From Parabacteroides goldsteinii DSM 19448 = WAL 12034 (GTDB taxonomy: Bacteria; Bacteroidota; Bacteroidia; Bacteroidales; Tannerellaceae), in assembly GCF_000969835.1 (NCBI RefSeq), contig NZ_KQ033914.1:319909-383908 (forward strand): a stretch of 64,000 nucleotides of DNA. The letters run 5' to 3'. The translations under genes were made by a program, and so were the position numbers. The first letter of the stretch is position 1, and each line of letters starts with the position of its first letter. This document shows, piece after piece, positions 29,056-38,042 of the stretch. The notes under the pieces were generated by a model. It was not told where the DNA came from. It was given only the letters and a program-made list of their open reading frames with translations, and made no database searches.

Positions 29056-29502
29056 CTACTTTTCCCTTGATGGAAAAGTAGTCAAAAGATCAAGGCTTAA
29101 CCGGCTTCACTGCTTCGGTGAAAGACTCCGCTGAAAAATCCGAAACTCGCTTCGCTCAGACAACGGATTTTTTTAACCGCTTCGTCTTCCCCCTTCGCGG
29201 ACGTTCATCCGCTTAGGCCTTTCCTAGGAAGCTGTGCTTCCTCTTAAGATGGCCGATACCGGTACTTATAGAACAAAAACTTTTGGATTTAACAGGTAGT
29301 ATCGGCAATCTTAGGAGAACGCAAAGCGTTCTATGAAAGGCCTCATCTGGTGAGCGTTAAACGAAGCATCCGCAGTGAGCGCCCGGAGGCTGTGCTGTTT
29401 GAGCGCAGCGAGTTCACAGACGACAGCGAACGTAGGAGGCTGAGTAGCGAGGCGGATGCAGCCTTGAACTTTTGGTTACTTTTCTTTCAAGAGAAAAGTA
29501 AC
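29056..29502. mobile_element. 447-bp nested inverted-repeat element (MITE-like)
   Basis: The ends, about 40 nt each (29056-29096 and 29461-29502), are imperfect inverted repeats; both contain a small stem around CTTTTC...GAAAAG and then CAAAAG(A/T)TCAAGGC. Inside are nested complementary pairs, for example AGGCCTTTC with GAAAGGCCT and GCCGATAC with GTATCGGC, so the whole could fold into one branched structure. It has no ORF. I recall similar sequences as dispersed repeats in Bacteroidales, but copy number cannot be checked here. Confidence 0.7.
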
Positions 29503-29529
29503 ATTCAAACCTGATAATATCTGAACCAA

Positions 29530-30012
29530 TTATCTCTTACCCAAATGATGATCCATGATTGCCACATGATGTTCACCGTAGAGTTTTAGTTTTTCAACGA
29601 TGTTTTTGGCGGTTGCCTCTTCTTCTACCTGTTCACGTACAAAACCCCAAAGGAAATCTTGTGTCGCCTTGTCGTTTTCTGCATGTGCAATGTCTACCAG
29701 TTTGTCGATCAACTCGGAAACGTGAACCTCATGCTGGTATACATGTTCGAATACTTCCAGCGGTGTGCCGAAAGCTGTCGGAACAACATTGATCTGTTCC
29801 AGTTTCACCTGTCCGCCACGTTTTACAGAATAATCAATCATTTTATAGGCATGCTCGAGTTCCTCTTCCGATTGTTTTTTCATCCAATGGGCGCAACCGT
29901 CCAAACCTATTTGAGCAAAATGAATGTACATGGACAGATAGAGATTGGAAGACCACATCTCTGCCAGTATCTGTTCGTTCAGAGCATCGGATAATTTTCT
30001 ACTTAAAGTCAT
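29530..30012 (-). CDS. ftnA: Ferritin
   Basis: A 160-residue non-haem ferritin. Four-helix-bundle ferroxidase ligands are visible: Glu in EMWSSNLYLSMY (about residue 17), EEELEHAYKMID (Glu 49-52 and His 53 region), and Glu/Gln in the third helix (YQHEVHVSELIDKLVDIA and FLWGFVREQVEEEATA). It forms a 24-subunit cage that oxidises and stores iron in the cytoplasm, important in a haem-using anaerobe. It stands alone, next to a repeat element at its 3' side. Confidence 0.95.
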   Translation of the reverse strand: MTLSRKLSDALNEQILAEMWSSNLYLSMYIHFAQIGLDGCAHWMKKQSEEELEHAYKMIDYSVKRGGQVKLEQINVVPTAFGTPLEVFEHVYQHEVHVSELIDKLVDIAHAENDKATQDFLWGFVREQVEEEATAKNIVEKLKLYGEHHVAIMDHHLGKR

Positions 30013-30166
30013 AGCTGTATGTTTTATATTACGTTTATTGATTTTATTAATAAAACAAACAGTTATGGGATTTGTTCTAATATGTGTTTATTTATTTCGT
30101 CTCTCATCGCTTTTATGTAATAAGAAGTTCTTATCTTCGTTTCTATCTAATAAACGTTGAATCAAT

Positions 30167-31651
30167 ATGAAAAAGAAAATAGAGGTTCTCATAAACAGGT
30201 TGAAACTGGCTGTCAGGAAACATCCGGTGGAAGTTGTGTTGTCAGTCGTTTTCAGTCTGGCAGGATGTGTCTATTTCGAGTATGCATTCGGATATTCTTT
30301 TTTGGCGGCGCCGCTGGCTTATTTTCCGGTCCTGTTCCTGATAACCTATATGTTGAACGGACTGACCGTACAACACAAACTACGGCCGCTGTATTTCTTA
30401 TCGGCTTTCTTTTTTATTCCTTTTCTGTGGCTGGACAAGGATGAGATATGGCAACCGACCTATCTGGTTTCATTGATTGTAGTGCAACTTCTCTATCTGG
30501 TTAGCGGCTGGAAACGTGATAATGATGAGTTTGTGCGTGTCGGGTTGCGTTATGTGAAGTCTTTGTTGTCTGCCGGATTACTGGCGGGGATTGCTTATTT
30601 GCTGGCAATTTCGATCTATACATCCATACAATACATCTTTGAGATATGGGAAAACAGTTACAGGAGTTTCTATACCGACTCGGCTTACCTTCTGTTTATG
30701 TGTGGGATGCCTTTGTTGTTCCTCATGTTCAATCAAGAAAGGGAAGAAAAGGAGGAGAGCCGTAACCGGCTGTTTGAAGTGCTGCTGAATTATGTGCTTT
30801 CGCCGGCTTTGCTGATCTATGCGGTCATTCTGTATCTTTATTTTATTAAGGTAGCGGTTCTCTGGTCGTTGCCGAAAGGGGCGGTGGCTTATATCGTTGT
30901 CAGTTTTGTTTCTGTCACTTTTATTCTGAAAGGTTGCCAGGTCTTTCTGACGAAGAGGTATTATGATTGGTTTTATAAACAGGCCAGTTTTGCCGTATTG
31001 CCCGCTTTGGTGATGTATTGGGTGGGTGCTTGTTATCGTATCAACGAGTACGGATTTACAGAGCCGCGTGTGTATCTGGTGGTAGTCGGGTTGATACTGA
31101 CTTGTCTGGCCGTTTTATTCTTTACCAAACGGTACGGCCGTTATCTGTATGCTTCCTGCCTGGCGATCGTCTTCTTGTCGGTGGTTACTTATATACCCGG
31201 AATCACGGCAAAAGATATTGAACGGATTTCGCAAACCGGACGGGATAACTACCCTCCGGAAGATAAGAGATATGACTATCAGGCTTATCTTGAGATTGAT
31301 AACGGGGAGCCGGTGGATATTTCGGGTTATCAGTTTTTAATGCCGGTTGCCGGATATAAAAATCCCGATAAAATGTGGACAACGACAGAGCGGGATACTT
31401 TTTATCTATTCAACCATAAAGGAGATACTATCTACCAGGAGAGCTTGACGACATTCTGGAACAACCAGCTGGCAAAAGCCGGGTTGACTCCTTATGATTC
31501 TGTTCCTGAAAAGATGTTCCCTGTTTTACTTGAGTTCGATATGGATTCGGCAAAGTTGGTTTTTAATACGATCAATTTATACCGTAACGCTCCGGACTCT
31601 GCTTACCGGATTTCCTACTTTAATCCGAATTATTATCTGAAAAAGAAATAA
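30167..31651 (+). CDS. DUF4153 membrane protein
   Basis: A 494-residue protein with about ten to twelve predicted transmembrane helices in the first 365 residues and a soluble C-terminal part of about 130 residues (SQTGRDNYPPEDKRYDYQAYLEIDNGEPVDISGYQFL). The arrangement, including YVLSPALLIYAVILYLYFIKV and WSLPKGAVAYIVVSF, fits the Bacteroidales DUF4153 family, whose role is unknown. It is transcribed divergently from ferritin with 154 bp between the starts. Confidence 0.8.
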   Translation: MKKKIEVLINRLKLAVRKHPVEVVLSVVFSLAGCVYFEYAFGYSFLAAPLAYFPVLFLITYMLNGLTVQHKLRPLYFLSAFFFIPFLWLDKDEIWQPTYLVSLIVVQLLYLVSGWKRDNDEFVRVGLRYVKSLLSAGLLAGIAYLLAISIYTSIQYIFEIWENSYRSFYTDSAYLLFMCGMPLLFLMFNQEREEKEESRNRLFEVLLNYVLSPALLIYAVILYLYFIKVAVLWSLPKGAVAYIVVSFVSVTFILKGCQVFLTKRYYDWFYKQASFAVLPALVMYWVGACYRINEYGFTEPRVYLVVVGLILTCLAVLFFTKRYGRYLYASCLAIVFLSVVTYIPGITAKDIERISQTGRDNYPPEDKRYDYQAYLEIDNGEPVDISGYQFLMPVAGYKNPDKMWTTTERDTFYLFNHKGDTIYQESLTTFWNNQLAKAGLTPYDSVPEKMFPVLLEFDMDSAKLVFNTINLYRNAPDSAYRISYFNPNYYLKKK

Positions 31652-31809
31652 CCGGTCAAGACCTCCAATATCTGCGAGGTCCTGATTATACATAGTTTAT
31701 TGGCAGAAAAGAATTACCTTTGCAATCTGTTAAGTCATTTCCGGCGCCATATCCGCGGAGAAATGGCAATTGATGGACATATTTCAATTACCCGAATCAA
31801 AAGAATCTG

Positions 31810-33030
31810 ATGGAAAAGAAAAACAAACAAAGCTTATTTGCTGCCCCCAATGGAAAATCATATCTCGTTCCATTCATACTTATCACCAGCCTGTTCCTGT
31901 TGTGGGGATTTGCGCATGGTTTACTGGACGTACTGAACAAACATTTCCAGGGCGCTTTCACGATGACGAAGGCAGAGAGCGGCCTGGTGCAGTTTTCCAC
32001 TTATATCGCTTATTTCCTGATGGCGTTGCCTGCCGGAATGTTTATGAAACGTTACGGTTATAAGAAAGGTATTATTCTGGGATTGTTACTTTTTGCTGCC
32101 GGGGCTTTCGCTTTTATCCCTGCTGCCTTTTTACATTCTGCGACTCCTTTTCTGGTCGCTTTATTTATCATTGCCTGCGGGTTGTGTATTCTTGAGACGG
32201 CAGCCAATCCTTATTCGACTATTCTGGGACCGACGGAGTCGGGTGCGCAGCGTCTGAATTTGTCGCAATCGTTTAACGGGTTGGGCTGGATACTTGGTCC
32301 GCTGGTTGGTGGGGCTTTAATCTTCGGAGGTGCGCAGGATGACCCGTTTACCCTGACGAAACCTTATATTCTTGTGGGCGGTATCGTTTTATTGGTAGCT
32401 ATCCTTTTCTTTTTCACTCGTTTGCCGGAGATAAAGGTAGAGGAACAGGAGGAAAATAGACTTGATACAAAACTCCCCGCCACTTCGATGTGGAGGCATG
32501 GGCAGTTTGTACGGGCGGTGATTGCCCAGTTCTGTTATTGTGCGGCGCAAACCGGTATCTTTAGTTTCTTTATTAATTATGTCACGGAACTCGACCCGCA
32601 GATGACGAATATCGAAGCCTCGCGGATACTTGCGTTTGGCGGGATGGCTTTATTCATGATTGGCCGCCTTTCCGGAAGTTTTACGATGAAATGGATGGCT
32701 CCGGGAAAATTGCTGACCTGGTTTGCTTTGGCTGATGCCATCTGCATGGCGTTGGTAATTGTTTCTGCCGGAACGATATCTTTGTATGCGTTGTATATTT
32801 CATTCTTCTTTATGTCCATCATGTTTCCGACAATCTTTGCGTTAGGTCTGGAAGGGATGGGCGCTTATACCAAAAAGGCATCTTCCTATATCGTGATGGG
32901 AGTGGCTGGTGGCGCTTTCAGTCCGATGCTGATGGGATATATCGGGGAAAACAATATGGCAATCGGATTCTTTGTGCCGTTGATTGCATTTCTGTATATT
33001 CTGTATTTTGCAATAAGATGTAAGAAGTAG
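31810..33030 (+). CDS. Sugar MFS transporter (FucP/GluP family)
   Basis: A 406-residue inner-membrane sugar:H+ symporter. The signatures LLWGFAHGLLDVLNKHFQ (first helix), ANPYSTILGPTESGAQRLNLSQSFNGLGWILGPLVGG (about 135-170) and SIMFPTIFALGLEGMG near 330 belong to the fucose/glucose-galactose (FucP/GluP) group. It could carry L-fucose, glucose or galactose released by the glycan systems. It stands alone with no isomerase or kinase next to it. Confidence 0.9.
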   Translation: MEKKNKQSLFAAPNGKSYLVPFILITSLFLLWGFAHGLLDVLNKHFQGAFTMTKAESGLVQFSTYIAYFLMALPAGMFMKRYGYKKGIILGLLLFAAGAFAFIPAAFLHSATPFLVALFIIACGLCILETAANPYSTILGPTESGAQRLNLSQSFNGLGWILGPLVGGALIFGGAQDDPFTLTKPYILVGGIVLLVAILFFFTRLPEIKVEEQEENRLDTKLPATSMWRHGQFVRAVIAQFCYCAAQTGIFSFFINYVTELDPQMTNIEASRILAFGGMALFMIGRLSGSFTMKWMAPGKLLTWFALADAICMALVIVSAGTISLYALYISFFFMSIMFPTIFALGLEGMGAYTKKASSYIVMGVAGGAFSPMLMGYIGENNMAIGFFVPLIAFLYILYFAIRCKK

Positions 33031-33044
33031 AATTATCTTTAATT

Positions 33045-33571
33045 CTACTATCATACTATCACTGGTTGATATAAATATCTGATTATAAGCATTCTAATCT
33101 ATGATAGTAGGTGCTTTTAACTATCATTTATCTATCATGCAACCATCATTTTAACTCTATTTTAACTAAGCAGCCATCTTTTTGACCTTAAAAAGATGAC
33201 TGCCCGGTTACATGCTGTCTCTCATAATTCGTTAGTCTACTACTTTTTTATCCCAAAACAATGACTTAATTTCACCCGAATACAGACTTTTTGTTGCCGG
33301 GATGCCCATCTTACCCTGTTTTACACCCCCATCTTGACGATGCGAACACCCGGGTGTCGAAGGTGTCAAGACCCGGGTGTCAAGCAATATATGTTACTAT
33401 GTTGTTGATTTTTAGCTATATATTTATCCAAAAGAAGACGTTTCCTATCTTACTTTTTAAGCGGGTATGATAGTTGCATGATAGATATATGATAGTTAAA
33501 AGCACTTACTGTCATAAGATAGGGTGTTGATAATTATGTATTTATATCAAATAATGATAGTATGATAGTAG
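33045..33571. mobile_element. 527-bp element with about 105-bp imperfect inverted ends
   Basis: The left arm (33045-33150) and right arm (33467-33571) are inverted copies with roughly 80 percent identity by eye, starting CTACTATCATACTATCA and including GTGCTTTTAACTATCAT. The interior has no ORF but contains a strong hairpin around CATCTTTTT/AAAAAGATG (about 33170-33207) and two CCCGGG-centred palindromes (centres 33351.5 and 33374.5, 23 bp apart). It looks like a non-autonomous transposable element. The rest of the gap 33031-33725 holds nothing else. Confidence 0.7.
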
Positions 33572-33725
33572 ATGATAAATATTTAATGATAAATAATATT
33601 AGGGGGGAGTCTTTTTTATATTTTATTATCACTGCCTCATACAATAATTTATTGATTATCACTCACGCAATATGAAACAAAGGCTGGCGTTTAATGGATA
33701 GAAGTATTTAAAATGTGAGAATGAT

Positions 33726-34280
33726 ATGAGAAATCGAATGTTTGTGTTTTATCTATTATTGATGTTGACCTTGATGTCGTGTTCTAAGACTGAGATTGGT
33801 TTTAACGGTCAGGTTTATTTGTATTTGTCGGAGCCGGAAGTGAACCGGTATCCTGTAGAGAAAGGGGACAGTATCGTAGTGAAGGGATTTAATAGCTGAA
33901 CTATCGGGGATGAACATAAAGGTATGCTGCCTGATAGTGTTGTGAAGGATTCGGGATACGATAAATCTTATGTTTATTATATCTGCGCGGTTACTGCTGA
34001 ATTTAAGATGAATGAGGAGGATTTTATTATTATGTATGCTGATCAAAATACTAAATTGGGATATTCTTTTCCGGATATGGGTTATATTGGGGTTTCCAAT
34101 ACTGTAAAAGATTATGACAGTCTTGATGATTCATTTGTCATGAACACTTATCTAATCTATATTTCCCAGGAAAAGGATGGTAAAAAGATGGATATCTGGT
34201 ATCCGTGTTCCCCTTTCGATTTGGAGTGGCATTGTTTTTCCTTTAAAGATATAGATGTAAAATCAAAAGAGGATAAATAG
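33726..34280 (+). pseudogene. Lipoprotein gene with one in-frame stop
   Basis: Reading from ATG 33726 gives a lipoprotein signal (TLMSC) and a protein clearly paralogous to the next gene, but an in-frame TGA at 33897-33899 interrupts it after 57 residues. The frame then stays open to 34280 (LPDSVVKDSGYDKSYVYYI ... DIWYPCSPFDLEW). In the intact paralogue the aligned codon is TGT (Cys), so a single base change explains the stop. It may be a recent pseudogene, a sequencing error, or two fragments. Confidence 0.8.
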
Positions 34281-34329
34281 TTTGTTTTACGAATGAAAAG
34301 ACTGGTATTTAATATTAAATTAAGGAATT

Positions 34330-34851
34330 ATGAAGAATCTGTCATTTATTTATAGTCTGTTAGTTGTCTTTGCTTTACTCTCTTGTTCAAAGACAAAGTT
34401 CCAGTATGATAAAAAAATCTATTTATCGGAACCGGAGATAACCTGGTTTACATTTGATGATTATGACAGTGTGGCTGTCAAAGGATTTACGCGTTGTGAA
34501 GCTCTTGACGTGTGCAAAGGTGCACTTCCAGGAAATGTAGCAAAGGAATCAGGGTTTGATAAATCTTATTTGTATTATATATATGAAGCATCGGTAGAAG
34601 TGAAGGATAACGAAGAAAGTTTGGCTTCTTTCAGGGAATATACGAATTTGGGATATTCGACCAGAGAGTTTGAAAACAAAGGGATTGGTCAAGTAAGCGT
34701 ATTGAAAGAAAATGGAGATAAATACCTAAAAACATCTACCTGTCTCATCCATATTTTTCAGGAAGTAGGGGGAGAGAAACAAGATATCTGGTACCCATGT
34801 TCTCCCTTTGATTTGGAGTGGAGCTTTTTTTCGATTAAAAATCCACTATAG
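34330..34851 (+). CDS. Lipoprotein of unknown function, paralogue of the preceding gene
   Basis: A 173-residue lipoprotein (lipobox ALLSC, Cys 19). I do not recognise the family. Visible features: IYLSEPEITWFTFDDYDSVAVKGFTRCE after the signal, a YDSVAVKGF block shared with the broken neighbour, a hydrophilic middle, and the conserved C-terminal DIWYPCSPFDLEWSFFSI with one Cys. The two genes look like a tandem duplication, 49 bp apart. Probably anchored in the outer or inner membrane facing the periplasm or the outside. Confidence 0.75.
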   Translation: MKNLSFIYSLLVVFALLSCSKTKFQYDKKIYLSEPEITWFTFDDYDSVAVKGFTRCEALDVCKGALPGNVAKESGFDKSYLYYIYEASVEVKDNEESLASFREYTNLGYSTREFENKGIGQVSVLKENGDKYLKTSTCLIHIFQEVGGEKQDIWYPCSPFDLEWSFFSIKNPL

Positions 34852-34872
34852 GTCAATAGAATAGCAGGACTG

Positions 34873-34999
34873 CTGCAAAAGTCCGTTTTGTCATGGCGGA
34901 CTTGATCCGCCAACTTATACTAAATGGTGCATATCAACGTAGTATACGATCCCGGGTTAAGCCCGGGATGACAGACAGGATAGCGACTTTTGACACATT
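34873..34999. repeat. Short inverted-repeat element
   Basis: About 125 bp with weak inverted ends (CAAAAGTC near the left, GACTTTTG near the right) and two strong hairpins inside: GGCGGA/TCCGCC and CCCGGG...CCCGGG with ATGAC beside it. It resembles the small dispersed palindromic repeats common in this group and may also terminate the two convergent genes. Confidence 0.55.
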
Positions 35000-35013
35000 C
35001 CCGCTATTATAGG

Positions 35014-35847
35014 TTATTGTAACATCTGATATAATTTATCCAGCTTCGGTGCCATAATAATCTCTGTCCGGCGGTTCTTGCTGCGGCCTTCAGCCGATTC
35101 GTTGTCTGCTACCGGCATATATTCTCCACGTCCGGAAGGCTGTATCTGTAACGGATTCACGCCGTAATCTTTTGTCAGGATGCGGACAACCGAAGTTGCA
35201 CGGATTACACTCAGATCCCAGTTGTCTTTGAACTGTGCCGTGTTAATCGGTTTGCTGTCGGTATGGCCTTCGATATATACATCTATATCCGACTGCTTGT
35301 TGAGGACTTCCGCCAGTTTAGCCAATGCCTCTTTTCCACGTTTATCCACCCGGGCGCTTCCTGATTCGAACAATAACTTATCCGACATGGCGACATATAC
35401 TTTGCCGTCTTTCTCCGTAACAGTCAGTTCCTCGCTGCTGAAACCTAATAAGGCATCCTTTACGCTGCTTAGCAGCTTTTGAACTTTTTCGTTCTGGGCA
35501 TTAATCATGTCCTGCAATTCGTTAATTGTCCGTTCCCGCTCGTTCAATTCTTCCATCTTCTGGCTGAGGAGGGAGTTTAACTTTTCCTGTTGTGTCATGT
35601 TCGAATTCAGCATCGTCTGATAGTTGCGGATGTTGCTGCCCATCTTTGCCGTGTCTCGCTGGAGGGCGGCGAGGCGCTCGTTCAGTTTGTCACCGGCATC
35701 TTTGCAATCGACCAGTTGTTCTTGTAAAGCATTGCCGCGGCCGATGGCTTCGAGCCGCCCATTTTCGGCTTCCAGGTATTTTTTCTTCGTTACACACGAG
35801 GTGCAGATCAGCAGTGCGGAGACTGCCATGAATAAAACTTTTCTCAT
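35014..35847 (-). CDS. OmpA-family lipoprotein
   Basis: A 277-residue lipoprotein (lipobox LICTSC, Cys 17). Residues about 25-135 form a heptad-rich coiled coil, and residues about 140-270 form the OmpA/MotB peptidoglycan-binding domain, with LLFESGSARVDKRGKEALAKLAEVL, the EGHTDSKPI motif (Asp binding diaminopimelate), LSVIRATSVVRIL and PSGRGEYMPVADN...RRTEI. It probably tethers the outer membrane to the wall. It is divergent from nrfH, with 95 bp between them. Confidence 0.92.
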   Translation of the reverse strand: MRKVLFMAVSALLICTSCVTKKKYLEAENGRLEAIGRGNALQEQLVDCKDAGDKLNERLAALQRDTAKMGSNIRNYQTMLNSNMTQQEKLNSLLSQKMEELNERERTINELQDMINAQNEKVQKLLSSVKDALLGFSSEELTVTEKDGKVYVAMSDKLLFESGSARVDKRGKEALAKLAEVLNKQSDIDVYIEGHTDSKPINTAQFKDNWDLSVIRATSVVRILTKDYGVNPLQIQPSGRGEYMPVADNESAEGRSKNRRTEIIMAPKLDKLYQMLQ

Positions 35848-35869
35848 TTGTTGGATAATTTTCGCGCAA

Positions 35870-35914
35870 TGTAATATTTATTACACTTTACCTGTACTCG
35901 ATTTAAGATATTTG
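35870..35914 (+). promoter_or_regulatory. nrf promoter with Crp/Fnr-type operator
   Basis: TGTAAT-ATTT-ATTACA (35870-35885) is a perfect 6-bp inverted repeat with a 4-bp spacer, as for Crp/Fnr-family dimers. The box GATATTTG (35907-35914) differs from TAnnTTTG at one base and its centre lies exactly 33 bp from the operator centre, so the site would be near -40.5, the class II activation position. The hcp promoter has the same geometry. Confidence 0.65.
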
Positions 35915-35942
35915 TCAAGAATTAAACTTTAATTAAGGCTGT

Positions 35943-36530
35943 ATGAAGATAAAAGAGATAATAAACGCGATTCTTCCTTCCAGACGATGGAAATTATTTG
36001 CCATTGTCGCGAGCGGAGCGATTTGTGGTTTAGGCTTTTATACATTTTATGTATCGAGGGCCTGGAGTTACTTGTCTGATGAGCCGTCGACCTGTGTGAA
36101 CTGTCATATCATGGGGCCTTATTATGCTACCTGGAGTCACAGTTCGCATAGCCGGAACGCTACTTGTAACGATTGCCATGTGCCGCACGAAAACGCCGCA
36201 AAGAAATGGTTTTTCAAAGGAATGGACGGTATGCGACATGCCGCTGTCTTTATGATGCGTGGCGAACCGCAGGTAATACAGGCTATCGACGAAAGCGCTG
36301 AAGTAATCATGAACAACTGTGTCCGTTGCCACACGCAACTGAATACCGAATTTGTAAACACCGGACGTATCGACCACAATATGGCGATGGCGGGTGAAGG
36401 AAAAGCCTGTTGGGACTGTCACCGCGATGTTCCGCACGGAGGTTCCAACAGCCTCTCGTCCACTCCTTCGGCCATTGTGCCTTATCCGAAAACCAATACG
36501 CCGCAATGGCTGAAAGATATGCTTAAATAA
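35943..36530 (+). CDS. nrfH: Cytochrome c nitrite reductase small subunit
   Basis: A 195-residue NapC/NirT-type quinol oxidase that feeds electrons from menaquinol to NrfA. One membrane helix at about residues 18-38 anchors it in the inner membrane. Four haem sites are seen: CVNCH (51-55), CNDCH (75-79), CVRCH (126-130) and CWDCH (156-160). It is the first gene of a five-gene nitrite ammonification cluster and is followed by nrfA after 25 bp. Confidence 0.96.
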   Translation: MKIKEIINAILPSRRWKLFAIVASGAICGLGFYTFYVSRAWSYLSDEPSTCVNCHIMGPYYATWSHSSHSRNATCNDCHVPHENAAKKWFFKGMDGMRHAAVFMMRGEPQVIQAIDESAEVIMNNCVRCHTQLNTEFVNTGRIDHNMAMAGEGKACWDCHRDVPHGGSNSLSSTPSAIVPYPKTNTPQWLKDMLK

Positions 36531-36555
36531 AACGAATAAATAAAAATCAACGAAT

Positions 36556-38040
36556 ATGGAAAAGAAACTTAAATCATGGCAAGGCTGGTTGTTGTTCGGC
36601 GGAACAATGGCCGTTGTTTTCGTATTGGGCGTACTCGCTGCCTCGATCAATGAACGGAGGGCCGAGATTGCCAGTGTGATGAATAACAAGAAAGTCGAGA
36701 TTACCGGCATTGAGTCGGTAAACGAAAAGTTTGCCCCGAACTATCCGCGGGAATATGAAACCTGGATGCAGACGATGGATACCAGTTTTCAAAGCAAGTA
36801 TAACGGAAACCAGATGGTCGATGTGCTGGCAGCCCGTCCCGAAATGGTTATTCTTTGGGCCGGATATGCTTTTTCTAAAGATTATTCAACTCCACGCGGT
36901 CATATGCATGCGATTGACGATATGCGTCATACCCTGCGTGTCGGCGCTCCGATGACGCCCGATGAAGGTCCGCAGCCGGCAACTTGCTGGACTTGTAAGA
37001 GTCCGGACGTTCCCCGTATGATGCAGGCGATAGGAGTAGATAATTTCTATAAGAGCAAATGGGCGGCAATGGGAACGGAGATTGTGAATCCTATCGGTTG
37101 TGCCGATTGCCATGAACCGGAGAATATGAATCTGCATATCAGTCGTCCGGCCTTGATTGAAGCATTCCAGCGCCAGGGACGCGACATCACCAAGGCGACC
37201 CAGCAGGAAATGCGTTCACTGGTTTGTGCGCAGTGCCATGTGGAATATTATTTCAAGGGTGACGGCAAGTATCTGACTTTCCCCTGGGATAAAGGCTTTA
37301 CTGTTGAAGACATGGAGGCTTATTATGACGAAGAAGGTTTCGCAGACTATACCCATAAACTGAGCCGTACACCGATTCTGAAAGCGCAGCATCCGGATTA
37401 TGAATTGTCGATGATGGGTATCCATGCACAGCGTGGCGTATCCTGTGCCGACTGCCATATGCCTTATAAAAGCGAAGGCGGCGTGAAATACAGTGACCAC
37501 CATATCATGAGCCCGCTGGCTATGATTGACCGTACCTGCCAGGTTTGCCATCGTGAAAGCGAAGAAACTTTGCGTAATAATGTTTACGAACGTCAGAACA
37601 AGGCAAACGAAATGCGTAACCGCCTGGAAGCCGAACTGGCAAAAGCACATATCGAAGCAAAGTTTGCCTGGGATAAAGGCGCAACGGAAGACCAGATGGC
37701 TCCGGTATTGAAACTGCTCCGTCAGGCACAATGGCGTTGGGATTTCGGTGTTGCTTCCCACGGTGGAGCATTCCATGCACCGCAGGAGATACAGCGTATC
37801 CTGGGTAACGGCCTCGACAGGACCATGCAGGCACGTCTGGCTGTATCCAAAGTATTAGCTAAATTGGGTTATACCGATGATGTCCCGATGCCGGATATCT
37901 CGACAAAAGAAAAAGCACAGCAATATATCGGTCTGGATATGGCTGTCGAACGTCAGGCAAAGGAGAAATTCCTGAACACTGTCGTTCCGGAATGGATTAA
38001 GGAAGCGAAAGCAAACAAACGTTTGGCTGAAAAGATTTGA
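36556..38040 (+). CDS. nrfA: Ammonia-forming cytochrome c nitrite reductase
   Basis: A 494-residue pentahaem periplasmic enzyme that reduces nitrite to ammonium with six electrons. An N-terminal helix (about 10-30) is a signal or anchor. The catalytic haem site is CWTCK (144-148), with the special lysine ligand, and the four other sites are CADCH (182-186), CAQCH (224-228), CADCH (297-301) and CQVCH (328-332). The lysine form defines the NrfA family. It works with NrfH; the maturation genes follow at once. Confidence 0.97.
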   Translation: MEKKLKSWQGWLLFGGTMAVVFVLGVLAASINERRAEIASVMNNKKVEITGIESVNEKFAPNYPREYETWMQTMDTSFQSKYNGNQMVDVLAARPEMVILWAGYAFSKDYSTPRGHMHAIDDMRHTLRVGAPMTPDEGPQPATCWTCKSPDVPRMMQAIGVDNFYKSKWAAMGTEIVNPIGCADCHEPENMNLHISRPALIEAFQRQGRDITKATQQEMRSLVCAQCHVEYYFKGDGKYLTFPWDKGFTVEDMEAYYDEEGFADYTHKLSRTPILKAQHPDYELSMMGIHAQRGVSCADCHMPYKSEGGVKYSDHHIMSPLAMIDRTCQVCHRESEETLRNNVYERQNKANEMRNRLEAELAKAHIEAKFAWDKGATEDQMAPVLKLLRQAQWRWDFGVASHGGAFHAPQEIQRILGNGLDRTMQARLAVSKVLAKLGYTDDVPMPDISTKEKAQQYIGLDMAVERQAKEKFLNTVVPEWIKEAKANKRLAEKI

Positions 38041-38042
38041 TT

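Noticed and set aside
33045..33571. Second invertible promoter
   Set aside because: The arms are long and imperfect (about 80 percent), unlike the short perfect repeats used by site-specific invertases, and no oriented promoter was seen.
33897..33899. In-frame TGA aligned with a Cys codon as possible selenocysteine
   Set aside because: The protein is a small lipoprotein with no redox motif, the paralogue has ordinary Cys, and I saw no SECIS-like hairpin just downstream. Nonsense mutation is simpler.
36030..36710. 226-residue minus-strand frame across nrfH
   Set aside because: It overlaps a clear tetrahaem cytochrome gene and the nrfA start; a shadow frame.
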